Source: Maribacter polysiphoniae (lineage in GTDB: Bacteria > Bacteroidota > Bacteroidia > Flavobacteriales > Flavobacteriaceae). From it: 64,000 nucleotides of DNA. A program made the position numbers and the translations under genes. The notes beneath the pieces were generated by a model. The model worked only from the letters and a program-made list of their open reading frames with translations. It did not search any database and had not been told where the DNA came from. Where the stretch lies: NCBI RefSeq assembly GCF_003148665.1, contig NZ_QGGQ01000014.1, forward strand, positions 47,180-111,179, written 5' to 3'. Below, one piece after another: positions 1-9,875 of the stretch. Positions within the stretch are counted from its first letter, which is position 1. The number at the start of each line of letters is the position of its first letter.

Positions 1-460
1 GTAAAATAGAAAAGGAAGAAGAACCAAAGGTGGTATCCATCAACCCCTTTTCCTTAATCGTCTGCAATGCGATTGCCGTAGACGATAGGGCGACGGCCAT
101 TGATATGACCAGGGATACTTTCCATTCAAACCCCAAAAACATAAAGAGAACATACGATAATAGCATGGTCCCCGCGACTTGAATACCTCCCATACCGAGA
201 ATGGTTTTCCGCATTTTCCAGAAGTTTTTGGGTTCAATTTCAAGTCCGATCAAAAACAACATAACAACTACCCCGAATTCTGCAAAATGAAGAATGTCCT
301 GACCGTCTTCCCCGATATAACCTAACACGTACGGACCTATTAAAACACCAGCCAATAAATATCCCAAAACAGAGCTGAGGCCTAATCGTTTGGCGACGGA
401 TACACAGATAATGGCTCCCGCTAAAAATACTATGGCTTGAAAAAGTATACTTCCTGTCAT
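1..460 (-). CDS. KefB/KefC-type K+/H+ antiporter (CPA2), N-terminal part
   Basis: This is the first 153 codons of a cation:proton antiporter; the 3' end lies outside the window. The ATG at 460 opens a string of membrane helices. The CPA2 signatures are visible: an FLIGLE motif in an early helix and ALSSTA further on, as in KefB/KefC and related K+ efflux antiporters. The start lies only three bases after the stop of the upstream flavodoxin-fold gene, so the two are translationally linked like the E. coli KefF-KefC pair. In that family, glutathione adducts of electrophiles open the antiporter and acidify the cytoplasm as protection. Whether a TrkA-N domain follows cannot be seen here. Confidence 0.85.
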   Translation of the reverse strand, partial: MTGSILFQAIVFLAGAIICVSVAKRLGLSSVLGYLLAGVLIGPYVLGYIGEDGQDILHFAEFGVVVMLFLIGLEIEPKNFWKMRKTILGMGGIQVAGTMLLSYVLFMFLGFEWKVSLVISMAVALSSTAIALQTIKEKGLMDTTFGSSSFSIL

Positions 461-463
461 GAA

Positions 464-1060
464 TTAATCAGTATTTAGTTGGAGAATATCGTTTAGAAAT
501 GCACAGTCTTTAAAATCACCAACGGATTCATCTTGCTGCAATAAATTGATCAAGGCCCCATATTGATGGGCATATTGTATTAATTCATCATTTGTCAATT
601 GATGTGTTCCCATAACGGCAAAGGGAGGGAGATAGGTCATTCCACATAAATTTGCGGTTTGTTCAAACGGTCTTAAGAATTCATTTACCGAAAAAGTGTT
701 GGTGCCCGCCGAACAGTAAAGATCCCGTGAACCACCAGCGGTAATGGCATTAAAGCATATTTTGGAATCTAAGGCAGTACCCTTGGGTCCATATGCCCAA
801 TTAAACTCCAAAACCATATCCATCCACTGTTTCATTAAAGGAGGACAACTATACCAATACAAAGGATGATGCCATATAATGACATCGTGCTGATCCAATA
901 ATGCTTTTTCCACTGGCACATCAATATGAAAATCAGGGTAGCGTTCATATAGGTCATGAAAGGTTACCCCCTCTATATCCTTGATATGGTCGACCAAAAC
1001 AGCATTGGCCCTGGAGCTTTCAAATTTAGGATGTGAAAACAGGATCAGTATTTTTTTCAT
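464..1060 (-). CDS. KefF/YwrO-like NAD(P)H oxidoreductase (flavodoxin fold)
   Basis: A 198-aa cytoplasmic protein of the NAD(P)H:quinone oxidoreductase / KefF-KefG family. The N-terminus (MKKILILFSHP) is the first strand and FMN loop of a flavodoxin fold. Mid-sequence residues HHPLYWYSCPPLMKQW form the P-x-x-W-Y substrate and flavin region typical of these enzymes. Family members reduce quinones with NAD(P)H and, as KefF or KefG, bind and activate the Kef antiporter. Its stop is three bases from the start of the CPA2 antiporter gene, which supports an ancillary-subunit role. I infer a role in electrophile defence; the substrate is unknown. Confidence 0.85.
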   Translation of the reverse strand: MKKILILFSHPKFESSRANAVLVDHIKDIEGVTFHDLYERYPDFHIDVPVEKALLDQHDVIIWHHPLYWYSCPPLMKQWMDMVLEFNWAYGPKGTALDSKICFNAITAGGSRDLYCSAGTNTFSVNEFLRPFEQTANLCGMTYLPPFAVMGTHQLTNDELIQYAHQYGALINLLQQDESVGDFKDCAFLNDILQLNTD

Positions 1061-1285
1061 TTTACGAACTTAATTGAAAATTGGATAGGATAATATCAAT
1101 GATGGGTATAAACCTACGGAAGTATACAAAATAGTATTACGCGGATGATTATTTTGCTTTCTCCAAATACTCCCCACACATGACCAAAAAAACGAATACA
1201 ATTGTATAGGCCTTCTCTTTTTGAAGAAAAAAGGACAGCAGCACTTATGGGATAATTTATCGGGGTATCTTATAGAGATACACTT

Positions 1286-3664
1286 TTACATTTCGGAAAT
1301 ACGGACATCTACTTCATAAACACGGGGTTCAATGTTTGTGATAACCGACGTTTTTAAAATTTGGCCATTTACGGAGATCTTTGTTTTCGAAATACCGGAT
1401 TCCCGTTGTATATCAACCTTAAAGGTTGCCCCCCTGAACTGCCGAACGACTTCTGCCCTATTCCATGCTTTGGGTAATTTTGGGGCTATGTGGAGTCCGT
1501 CTACATCACCCTTTAATCCAAATAAGCCATCGATAAGGCAGCGATACAACCAAGGAGCGGCCCCTGTATTGAACAATTGGCTAGATCGGCCTGCGGTACG
1601 TGGGAATTGCCGAAAAGCTCCCCGGTAATAATTGGGGATAAAAACCGGTAATTGTCCTCTTTGGACCAAATCAGCCTCATCGGGACCGGGAATCATTTTG
1701 CGAAGTACTTCATAGGCCTTTTCGCTATGGTCCGTCGTATAAAGACCAAAAATATAAAAAGCCGCAGCATGGTTGTAAACCGCTCCATTTTCGGCAGAAC
1801 CCGGGAATTTTTGGGTCACGCGCCCCACATCCTCACGCATTTTGGTATATGATGGTGCCAACATCTCCACACCATAGGGCGTTTCCAATTCTTTTTGAAC
1901 CGAAGCAATGATTTTGTCGCTTTTATCAGCATCGGCACAACCCGATAATAAGGCCCAACCTTGGGTATTCAGGAAAATGCGCCCCTCAAGGTCTTTCCTT
2001 ACCCCAAAAACCACATTGTCATCGGTAATTCCCCGAGCATACCAATCACCATCCCATAAGTGGGTATTGATCGCTCTATTCAATTCATCGGCTTTGCGTG
2101 AAAAATCATCGGCAAGTCCAATAGTAGTATTGTTTCTACATATTCCAGCCCAGGTTTTTAAGGCGTATCCCGTGGCCATGGACAACCAGCCCGAAACACC
2201 CTTGCCTTTTGGGCCGACCATATTCATAGGGTCGCACCAATCCCCTTGTTCAATATAATTCAATCCTCTTTCATCCCTGTTTTTGTATAACCACAGCATG
2301 GCGCGATTCATATGTTCTGTGACCGTTGCTGTTTTTTCGTTGTCCGAAAAGGGAACCTTTTCTTGCAATAGGGCATAGTCATTGGTTTCATCCAAATAGG
2401 CTTTTAGACAAATGGGTAACCATACACAATGGTCTGTATGGGGTACTTGATTAATGTACTTGAGCTCTGCGTCTTCATGGATTAAAATTCCATCGGGCAT
2501 GGCGCCACTTTCAGCTTGTTGGCTTAAGGCGGTAATGTAGGCTTGTCGTGCCACCTCTTTTTGTATGTATCCTGTTCCCATATTATCCTGAAGAAAATTC
2601 CGGGTTTGTGGATCGGTACTTAAGCGATTGGTTTCACCGTGGTAATATATCTGTCGTGGGAGCCAGTTGTTCACGAAATTATCCAAGGCGGCATCCGGGG
2701 TTTTGATCTGTAAACATCCCTTCCCCTTTGCTATATAATCGTCGTATTCCCGTTTGGTGGCATCAAATCCCGTAACCTTATTTTCTGAGGTATCGCTAAA
2801 GTATCGTTTTCCAATATCCTCAATTTCCTTTTCGTCCTTGGCGGGGCCAAATAGAAAACGATAGGTTCTTTCCTGTTCGGGCTGTAATTTTAATCGGTAT
2901 TGGAATACACATGCCGGGGTTTCATATCGGGCATCCCCTTTAAGTAGTTCCTCCCCTACGATACCTGTTGGATTATGGAGTCCGCCTTCCCCTTCAAAAG
3001 CCGCTTGGTTCACTTCCCAAGAAGTAGGGATGGTGTCTGCAAGAAGATACGTCTTGTCTTTAAGCGTCTTTATCCTATCATATTCCTTATATTTTTGATA
3101 GGGTGTAATCGATGAACATACTATGGCATTAAGATTGGCATCGTATTCCCCGGATTGGTTCATCCACGACATATAACCCACAGGAAAATAAGGATATATA
3201 CTTATTTTTCGGGATTTAGAAGTGATGTTTTTAACCGTAAAGCTCCACTGCTCCAGGGCTTCGTTGGTAGGAAGGCTTAAACGCATTTCAATAGAGAGTC
3301 CGTCATGTTCGATCTTCCATAGGATGTCACTTTTTCCAGCGGAAAAAACAAAATTGTCCAAGGGGGTTTTAACCGGAGCGTAGGGAGTTGAAAACAGGCT
3401 ATTGGTTTCTTCGTCCTTAATATAAAAAAAGCGACCGGGATGATGCGCATAATAGGGTTGTTCCGGTTGCATAAAGGTTTTGGCCTCCAGATTGGGCGCA
3501 TGTGCATATTTTGTAGGTTCGGGCTGCATAAACTGGGCTACGGCATACCCACGGCAATTCATATGAACCATCATCTTCTTATTCCATAGAAAAGCGGATG
3601 CATTGGGCAATTTAACTGGGCTATGGAGTTCAAGACGAGCTCCGTTTTCTACAGGTTGGATCAT
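1286..3664 (-). CDS. GH94 glycoside phosphorylase, probably cellobionic acid phosphorylase-like
   Basis: A 792-aa protein without signal peptide, the usual length for single-chain GH94 inverting phosphorylases. The N-terminal ~290 residues are the beta-sandwich domain and the rest an (alpha/alpha)6 barrel. The catalytic signature is QGDWCDPMN at about residues 473-481, corresponding to the DWND region of cellobiose phosphorylase. The Cys-Asp-Pro form and total length recall cellobionic acid phosphorylases, but other beta-glucan phosphorylases cannot be excluded. The reaction would be phosphorolysis of an imported disaccharide to a sugar-1-phosphate. The start overlaps the stop of the symporter gene by 4 bp (ATGA), so uptake and cleavage are coupled. 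Family confidence is high, substrate confidence low. Confidence 0.85.
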   Translation of the reverse strand: MIQPVENGARLELHSPVKLPNASAFLWNKKMMVHMNCRGYAVAQFMQPEPTKYAHAPNLEAKTFMQPEQPYYAHHPGRFFYIKDEETNSLFSTPYAPVKTPLDNFVFSAGKSDILWKIEHDGLSIEMRLSLPTNEALEQWSFTVKNITSKSRKISIYPYFPVGYMSWMNQSGEYDANLNAIVCSSITPYQKYKEYDRIKTLKDKTYLLADTIPTSWEVNQAAFEGEGGLHNPTGIVGEELLKGDARYETPACVFQYRLKLQPEQERTYRFLFGPAKDEKEIEDIGKRYFSDTSENKVTGFDATKREYDDYIAKGKGCLQIKTPDAALDNFVNNWLPRQIYYHGETNRLSTDPQTRNFLQDNMGTGYIQKEVARQAYITALSQQAESGAMPDGILIHEDAELKYINQVPHTDHCVWLPICLKAYLDETNDYALLQEKVPFSDNEKTATVTEHMNRAMLWLYKNRDERGLNYIEQGDWCDPMNMVGPKGKGVSGWLSMATGYALKTWAGICRNNTTIGLADDFSRKADELNRAINTHLWDGDWYARGITDDNVVFGVRKDLEGRIFLNTQGWALLSGCADADKSDKIIASVQKELETPYGVEMLAPSYTKMREDVGRVTQKFPGSAENGAVYNHAAAFYIFGLYTTDHSEKAYEVLRKMIPGPDEADLVQRGQLPVFIPNYYRGAFRQFPRTAGRSSQLFNTGAAPWLYRCLIDGLFGLKGDVDGLHIAPKLPKAWNRAEVVRQFRGATFKVDIQRESGISKTKISVNGQILKTSVITNIEPRVYEVDVRISEM

Positions 3665-5043
3665 TGTTGTTCTGCTGACTTTCGTTCTTTCAATTCACTT
3701 TGTACTTTTTTGAGCAAGGTATTGTCCAAGTTGTAATAGCGCATTACAAAAGCGGCGAATAGGGCCACAATGCCTGGCATTATACTAATGGTCAATATAA
3801 TTCCCGTTTGGGAGGCGTTGGACTGTGCCTCATTGGCAACATATCCCATGGTAGCCAATACCGTTCCGATAGCGAACGAGGCCAAGGCCCCACCTAATTT
3901 CTGGGAAAAAATGGCCGCGGAAAAGGTCATAGCGGTCGCTCTTCTACCCGTTTTCCATTCGGTATAGTCGGCTGTATCGGCATACATTGAGAATGCCAAA
4001 GGGGATTTGGGTCCCAATGCCAAACCAATTAATATATGAACGGTAAACATCAACCAAATGGCATCACTGGGAATAAAGTAAAAAAGAATGGATAAAACAC
4101 CGGTAATAGCCATAAGTAACATGAGGAGGTTCTTTTTATCCAAGAATCTTGTCAATACCGGGGTCAATGCAGCCCCAGCCGCCAAAGCGAGTCCGTAGGC
4201 CGTAAGGAAGTACTTGATCAAGTCCGGCCGTTTCACAAAATATTTGATATAATAGATAGAAGCTCCCGCACGCATGGTAATGGTAATCATAATGATCAAT
4301 GCGATGCTGAACAATACTAACCATGGTTTGTTTTTCAATAAATCCTTAATGTCGCCAAAGGCATTTGTTTTTTGGTGTTCCGGGGGTGAAATCCGCTCTT
4401 TGGTAGTGTAAAATACTAGGGCGAATAAAAGGGCAGCAAGAATACCATAAACCCCCATGGTCAATTGCCATCCTAGGGTTTCGTTCCCGTTGCCAAGGAA
4501 GGTCACGAGGTCTAACGTGAAAAAGTTGACCAAAGTGGTGCCGGTAAATGCCGCGATGAAACGAAAACTGACCAATTCGGTCCTATCCTGACTTCTTCCT
4601 GTGATGACCCCCGATAGTGCGGAATAAGGGACACTAAGTACCGTATACATCATCATCATTAGGGTGTAGGTACCATAGGCCCAGATAACCTTGCCCCCTT
4701 CTGCCAAATCGGGGGTAGTATAAGTAAGGACCCCGGCAGCGGCCATAGGTAAGCCTCCCCACAATAAGTAGGGTCTAAATTTACCAAAACGTGTTTTTGT
4801 GCGGTCGGCAATGGCTCCCATTATGGGGTCGGTAAATGCATCGACAATTTTCGTCACCAACATCATGGTACCGGCGGCGGCGGCGGAAATGCCGAAGACA
4901 TCGGTATAAAAGATCAAGAGAAAGGCGGAAATATTGGCCCAATAGAAATTGAAGCCCAAATCGCCCAGTCCATACCCTATTTTTTCCTTTAGCGCAATAG
5001 GGGCCAAAATCCCTTCTTGATCGGTTTGTTGCTTTTTCGACAT
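3661..5043 (-). CDS. GPH-family sugar:cation symporter (MelB/YicJ-like)
   Basis: A 460-aa inner-membrane transporter with about 12 predicted helices. The N-terminal KIGYGLGDLGFNFYW and the following DPIMGAIADRTKTRFGKFRPYLLWG match the signature loop between helices 2 and 3 of the glycoside-pentoside-hexuronide family, including the conserved D, R and K. These proteins import sugars with Na+ or H+. The gene is the first of a two-gene operon and overlaps the GH94 phosphorylase by 4 bp, so its cargo is probably the disaccharide or aldonate cleaved by that enzyme. Nothing in the sequence fixes which sugar. Confidence 0.88.
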   Translation of the reverse strand: MSKKQQTDQEGILAPIALKEKIGYGLGDLGFNFYWANISAFLLIFYTDVFGISAAAAGTMMLVTKIVDAFTDPIMGAIADRTKTRFGKFRPYLLWGGLPMAAAGVLTYTTPDLAEGGKVIWAYGTYTLMMMMYTVLSVPYSALSGVITGRSQDRTELVSFRFIAAFTGTTLVNFFTLDLVTFLGNGNETLGWQLTMGVYGILAALLFALVFYTTKERISPPEHQKTNAFGDIKDLLKNKPWLVLFSIALIIMITITMRAGASIYYIKYFVKRPDLIKYFLTAYGLALAAGAALTPVLTRFLDKKNLLMLLMAITGVLSILFYFIPSDAIWLMFTVHILIGLALGPKSPLAFSMYADTADYTEWKTGRRATAMTFSAAIFSQKLGGALASFAIGTVLATMGYVANEAQSNASQTGIILTISIMPGIVALFAAFVMRYYNLDNTLLKKVQSELKERKSAEQQ

Positions 5044-5280
5044 TCGGTTGGTTTTGTTTTAAGGGATTTAAGGTAGGAAGTTAAATTTATTCCGAATACC
5101 CGAATAGCGTCAAATCCTGATATTATTTAGAATGTATCAAAATCCGAAAATCACCCCTTTTATCAAAAACCATCAAACGGACGAGGGTGAACAAATTACA
5201 ACTGCCTATTATTTTAATATATTTGGGACCAATACAAAGGATGTTCCACTTATGAACACATATCCTAAAAAACAAATACT

Positions 5281-5595
5281 ATGAAAATCAAGTCAACCGC
5301 CTTATCACTTTTATTATTGGCATTCACCATGATGGCACTTACCTCGTGTAAGGACAAAAAAGCCGAACCCAAGACAGAAACCCATGAAGAACTGCATGCT
5401 TCGGCCACCTTCCAGTGTCCTATGGATTGTGAGGATGGCAAAACGTATGAAGAACCAGGTACCTGCCCAGTTTGTAAAATGGACTTACAGGAAGTAAAGC
5501 AAGGTGATGCAGTGACCTGCACGGTTCATAAGGACGGGAATTGCATCTGTGAAGGTGAAAAATGTGAATGTGATAATTGCCCCATGCATACTTAA
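5281..5595 (+). CDS. Heavy-metal-binding-domain lipoprotein, Cys-rich
   Basis: A 104-aa lipoprotein with a signal peptide ending in the lipobox LTSC (Cys24). Residues ~43-64 read CPMDCEDG...GTCPVCKMDL, which matches the HMBD domain (two CPM/CPxC-M elements) found in Cu/Ag efflux adaptors and copper proteins. A second Cys cluster at the C-terminus (CICEGEKCECDNCPMH) is not part of that domain and may add a thiolate metal site. A -7 promoter element TATATTTG sits at 5218-5225, and a hairpin plus T-tract follows the stop, so it is a single-gene unit. I infer metal (probably copper) binding or storage at the membrane. Confidence 0.8.
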   Translation: MKIKSTALSLLLLAFTMMALTSCKDKKAEPKTETHEELHASATFQCPMDCEDGKTYEEPGTCPVCKMDLQEVKQGDAVTCTVHKDGNCICEGEKCECDNCPMHT

Positions 5596-5620
5596 TGGAA
5601 ATCATTCATCATATAGTTGA

Positions 5621-5649
5621 AGCACCCTAAAAACGGGGTGCTTTTTTTT
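5621..5649 (+). terminator. Rho-independent terminator after metal-binding lipoprotein
   Basis: AGCACCC and GGGTGCT arms enclose a short loop and are followed by a run of eight T, 26 bases after the stop at 5595. Confidence 0.85.
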
Positions 5650-5789
5650 GCCTAACGGGAATAGGGAGATAAGTCCATACCGGAATGTAGCCTTGGTAAA
5701 AGTTTCCTGAATGAAGGGTTGGATTGTTAAATATTCTATAATACGTTATGAAACAGTGTTGTAAGAATGATTATTTTATATTTTTAAGT

Positions 5790-6299
5790 ATGCGATATTC
5801 ATGGTTTTTTTTATTACTCACTACCCTACCCTTATCTATAACCGCACAGGAACTTATTGAAAAACCGCCTGTAAATACCGATTTTGAAATGGAAACCGGT
5901 ATGTCGGTTTATGGGGCACGGTATCCAGTGGGTGTAAATGGGGAAGTATCCAAAAACTTTTATGTAAACTATCAAATCTCAAGGAGATTACATCTTCAGT
6001 TGCAACATTTCTATGATAAATTTGGTACGCACGAGCGTACTAATTCTTCGTTTTTGATCAAATACCATTTAAACAGGAAATTATACCTCTTTGCTGGTCC
6101 CGAAGTCGAATATGATATCAATCAAGTTACTGGTGAAGGGGAGCTTATACAAACGAACCTGAATATAGGGATGGGCTATAAGATAAACCCCAATTTATTA
6201 CTGGAATTGGGATATCATCGAAATATGAGTGATCAACAGGAAGAATTCTATTCCGTTCGAAACGTACAAAGCGCCTTTTCCTTTAGGGCACGTTTCTAA
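5790..6299 (+). CDS. Small outer-membrane beta-barrel protein, function unknown
   Basis: A ~169-aa secreted protein. An in-frame ATG at 5748 would add 14 residues. I prefer 5790 because it places a clean signal peptide (MRYSWFFLLLTTLPLSITAQ) at the N-terminus. The mature part has alternating polar/hydrophobic strands, a middle YLFAGPEVEYDIN segment and an aromatic C-terminus ending in FSFRARF. That pattern is characteristic of outer-membrane barrels recognised by BAM. About eight strands fit the length. It has no gene partner; a bidirectional terminator separates it from the next gene. Confidence 0.7.
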   Translation: MRYSWFFLLLTTLPLSITAQELIEKPPVNTDFEMETGMSVYGARYPVGVNGEVSKNFYVNYQISRRLHLQLQHFYDKFGTHERTNSSFLIKYHLNRKLYLFAGPEVEYDINQVTGEGELIQTNLNIGMGYKINPNLLLELGYHRNMSDQQEEFYSVRNVQSAFSFRARF

Positions 6300-6362
6300 C
6301 CATTGCAACTATTCTTTATCGGGTTATTCAGCACATAATTTCAAAACAAAATATTTTTAAAC

Positions 6363-6393
6363 AAAGAAAGGCCCACATGGGCCTTTCTTTCTT
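6363..6393. terminator. Bidirectional terminator hairpin
   Basis: AAAGAAAGGCCCA and TGGGCCTTTCTTT form a near-perfect stem with A-rich and T-rich flanks on both sides. It sits between the convergent ends of the barrel protein gene (6299) and the Asp-box propeller gene (6425). Confidence 0.8.
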
Positions 6394-6424
6394 AGATATC
6401 GATATGGATAGCTGTTTCTTCCTT

Positions 6425-9400
6425 TTATTCCTTGGGCTCATACCCACGACCTGGTGTATACGGCGCGCCGGACTTTATTAAGCGATCCTCCAACTGTTTT
6501 ATATCGTTATTGAAAATAGTTTCCACCTTTTTCTTGATGATGGCCAATTCTGTTTTGGCAATAGCATAGTTGTCTTTATGCGTTTTGGTCGGCGTCGACG
6601 TAGAGTATTTTTGTTCATAGCCCATAATCCCTATTCTGTTCGCGGTTGTCTGGGGTTGGTTAATGTCCAATTTATACTTAATGGGGTCACCATATAGGGC
6701 GATATCAATTTCCTTTAAGTTGTTTTCTATGGAGGTAACCGATTTGGCCAAAGGTCCGTAAGGTTGCTCAGAACGTTTTATGGCGGCCTTGATATACTTA
6801 AGCTTGTGGTTACTTTCCTTGATGATGTTCTGGCAGATTTGCAAATCGGCCTCTAGCTTGGAAACTTCCCGTTGAAAAGCCACTTTTGCTTCCCTGTCTT
6901 CAGCTGGTAAGGTGGTATTCTTTAAAGCCTTAACCTGAAATTCGACAGGGTTGGCCAAATCGCTCAAAGTACCATTTTCATAGCGTTGCATGGTAACGGT
7001 ATAGGTTCCTGGGGCCACCAATGTACCTTCGTCTACACCTCCAAAAGGATTATAGAAACCGGGTCCACTTAAGTCTATCGGGTCTTGGGGGGTAAATCGT
7101 AGGTTCCAATGGAATCGTTGTAATCCTTTCGAGGGTTTTACAAATTCCTTTTTAACTACAAGTCCATCAGCATTGGTGATCGTAAAGAGCAGTTGGGCGG
7201 CTTCCTCTTCTTTTTCAGCTTTCAGGGCATCATAGTTGGGGTAATATGTATCTTTTTTACCCTTGATAAGTTCACTTTCACGCTTGGTCCTTTTCTCGGT
7301 CAACGTTTCATAATCTTCATTGTAATAATAGGTGATCATCGCCTCTGGCCCAAGGTTGGGGGCGGTATACAGGTTATCACCTTGAAATGATTTACCGGGT
7401 AACCCTAACGGACTACTTTCTTCCCATGATAAGGCATCCCGAACCGGATATAGGATGGCGGTTTCTGACGGAACCGTATTATCGATGGTGCGTAAGGCAG
7501 AATAATCGTCCATTACATAAAAGCCCCTACCAAAGGTGGCCAAAACCAAATCGTTCTCACGTTCTTGGATGGCAATATCACGAACCGCAATGGTCGGTAA
7601 TCCAGAAGAAAGTTTTTTCCAATGTTGTCCTTTATCCGGGGAAAAGAAAACACCGAATTCCGTTCCACAAAAAATGAGATCGGTATCGATGGGGTCTTCT
7701 TCGATGGCATAAACACTACCCCTTTCCGGTAGGTTCGAAGCAATACTTTTCCAAGTTTCACCCTTATCCAAAGAGGTAAAGATATAGGGCTTGAAATCGC
7801 CATATTTATGATGGTTGAAGGCAACATACATCACATTGGCGTTATGGCGGGACAAGTACACATTATTAACGTAGGACTGTTTTGGGGCTCCAGCTATATT
7901 TTCAATTTTTCGCCAAGAATTTCCACCATCCTCCGTAATTTGAACCAATCCGTCATCAGTACCAACGGCGATGAGGTTTTCATCTATAGGGGATTCCGAT
8001 AAGGCTACGATACTGCCATAAAGTGAAGTGGAACCATTTTTTGCCACGGCATCGATGCTGACCACTCGATCATAAACCTTTAATTTATTTCGGTCTATTT
8101 GTTGCGAAAGATCATCGCTGATCACTTCCCAACTATTCCCATAATCGTTGGAACGGAATAATTTGTTGGCCGCAAAATACAAACGACCTTTGGCATGTTT
8201 GCTAACAGCCAATGGTGCATCCCAATTAAACCGATAGGCATCCTCCCCTTTTCGCTCCTTGGGTTGGATACCGATTTTTTCACCACTCTTTCTATCATAA
8301 CGTACTAAAAATCCGTATTGGGATTGTGCATAAACGATATCCGGATTATACGGATCCACTTGGGACTCAAATCCATCACCTCCATTGGTAATAAACCAAT
8401 CACTATTGCGAATACCATGGTTTGTAAGCACCCTGGAAGGTCCGCCAAGGCTAAAATTATCCTGGGTACCCCCATATACATTGTAAAAGGGTGCATCATT
8501 GTCCAAGGCTACCTTATAGAACTGAGTCACAGGAAGGTTTTCTTTGAAATCCCAGTTTTTGGCGGCATCAAAGGTTTCGTAAATACCACCGTCGCAACCG
8601 ACCAACCAATGGTTATTGTTGTTGGGGTCTATCCACATGGAGTGGTTGTCTACATGTTTAAAATCCTCCCCGACATTTTTGAAGGACTTACCCCCATCGT
8701 GGCTAACGGTCATCCAGGTATCCATGGAATAGATGGTGTTCCCATCAATAGGGTCTGCTATGATTTCCTGATAGTAATTCCCGCTGGTTTTATGGTCGCC
8801 CCGTTTTTCCCAACTCGCTCCCCTATCGGTTGAGGCATAAAATCCGCCTTTACCATCCGCAGCTTCAACAATGGCATAAAGGATTTCCGGATTGGTGGGG
8901 GAAATGGCCAAACCTATTCTTCCCAATTCCACGGTAGGGAGTCCGTTATTGATTTCCATCCAAGTTGCACCACCATCGGTACTTTTATGCATTCCCGAAC
9001 CAGGACCACCCCCCACATAAGTATAAACATGTCTTCTGCGCTGTAATGTGGATGCGTATAGGATATCCGGATTTCTGGGATCCATAACAATGTCGTTGAC
9101 ACCCGTGTGTTCGTCTACGGTTAGTATCGCCTCCCAGGTTGTGCCACCATCGCTGGTTTTGTACAATCCCCGTTCACCGCCTTTACTCCATAACGGGCCA
9201 ATGGCAGCCACATAGACAATATTTGGGTTTTCAGGATGCACAATGATCTTCCCGATATGTTCGGAGGTTTGTAAACCCATATTTTTCCAGCTTTTACCGC
9301 CGTCAATGGATTTATAGACACCATCACCATAAGAAACGGAACGTTGGTTGTTGTTTTCCCCACTTCCAATCCAGATAACATTCGGATTCGTAGGATCTAT

Positions 9401-9706
9401 GGTCACACAGCCTATGGAGTAGGAACCTTCATTGTCAAATAATGAAGTGTACGAAACCCCGGAATTATTGGTTTTCCATACGCCCCCTGAAGAGGTCGCT
9501 ACATAATATTCAAACGGATTGTTTGGGTTTACGGCAATATCGGAAATTCTTCCTGAGGTTATTGCCGGACCTATACTCCGCCATTTTAGTCCGCTAAGCG
9601 AAATTTCATCAAGCGGTTGTTGGGTGATTTTTTTTGATTTTTGGGAATGACCAAATTGAAGGCCCAAACACAAAAACAATAGTGCAATTAGGGTTGGTTT
9701 TGACAT
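6425..9706 (-). CDS. Secreted VPS10/sortilin-type Asp-box beta-propeller protein
   Basis: A 1093-aa exported protein with a signal peptide (MSKPTLIALLFLCLGLQFGHSQ). At least nine Asp-box (BNR) repeats of the form S-x-D-x-G-x-S/T-W are visible, for example KSIDGGKSWKN, KTSDGGTTWEA, KSTDGGATWME, RSNDYGNSWEV, ITEDGGNSWRK and TSLDKGETWKS. They span about residues 60-720, as in tandem ten-bladed propellers of sortilin-like bacterial proteins. The last ~350 residues contain an Ig-like segment (APGTYTVTMQ) and a helical stretch. Such proteins are often called glycosyl hydrolases, but no catalytic pair is evident here. Function is unknown; periplasmic or surface interaction or polymer binding is plausible. 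Confidence 0.85.
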   Translation of the reverse strand: MSKPTLIALLFLCLGLQFGHSQKSKKITQQPLDEISLSGLKWRSIGPAITSGRISDIAVNPNNPFEYYVATSSGGVWKTNNSGVSYTSLFDNEGSYSIGCVTIDPTNPNVIWIGSGENNNQRSVSYGDGVYKSIDGGKSWKNMGLQTSEHIGKIIVHPENPNIVYVAAIGPLWSKGGERGLYKTSDGGTTWEAILTVDEHTGVNDIVMDPRNPDILYASTLQRRRHVYTYVGGGPGSGMHKSTDGGATWMEINNGLPTVELGRIGLAISPTNPEILYAIVEAADGKGGFYASTDRGASWEKRGDHKTSGNYYQEIIADPIDGNTIYSMDTWMTVSHDGGKSFKNVGEDFKHVDNHSMWIDPNNNNHWLVGCDGGIYETFDAAKNWDFKENLPVTQFYKVALDNDAPFYNVYGGTQDNFSLGGPSRVLTNHGIRNSDWFITNGGDGFESQVDPYNPDIVYAQSQYGFLVRYDRKSGEKIGIQPKERKGEDAYRFNWDAPLAVSKHAKGRLYFAANKLFRSNDYGNSWEVISDDLSQQIDRNKLKVYDRVVSIDAVAKNGSTSLYGSIVALSESPIDENLIAVGTDDGLVQITEDGGNSWRKIENIAGAPKQSYVNNVYLSRHNANVMYVAFNHHKYGDFKPYIFTSLDKGETWKSIASNLPERGSVYAIEEDPIDTDLIFCGTEFGVFFSPDKGQHWKKLSSGLPTIAVRDIAIQERENDLVLATFGRGFYVMDDYSALRTIDNTVPSETAILYPVRDALSWEESSPLGLPGKSFQGDNLYTAPNLGPEAMITYYYNEDYETLTEKRTKRESELIKGKKDTYYPNYDALKAEKEEEAAQLLFTITNADGLVVKKEFVKPSKGLQRFHWNLRFTPQDPIDLSGPGFYNPFGGVDEGTLVAPGTYTVTMQRYENGTLSDLANPVEFQVKALKNTTLPAEDREAKVAFQREVSKLEADLQICQNIIKESNHKLKYIKAAIKRSEQPYGPLAKSVTSIENNLKEIDIALYGDPIKYKLDINQPQTTANRIGIMGYEQKYSTSTPTKTHKDNYAIAKTELAIIKKKVETIFNNDIKQLEDRLIKSGAPYTPGRGYEPKE

Positions 9707-9875
9707 GTTGGAATGTATTGGTTAAAGGAAAATACCTTATGAAATAAGGCTAATCAAAGATAGGAAAGAAAAATGGTTCAAAAATAGAATTGATAGCCTA
9801 ATATGGAGCCTATCCCTATAGTTTTCAAAGCCGTAAAGGAAATGTTAGGGAGTATTGGTAATTCCGGTTTGGAAT

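Noticed and set aside
8318..8833. 171-codon forward open frame
   Set aside because: Antisense to the Asp-box propeller gene with low-complexity hydrophobic composition.
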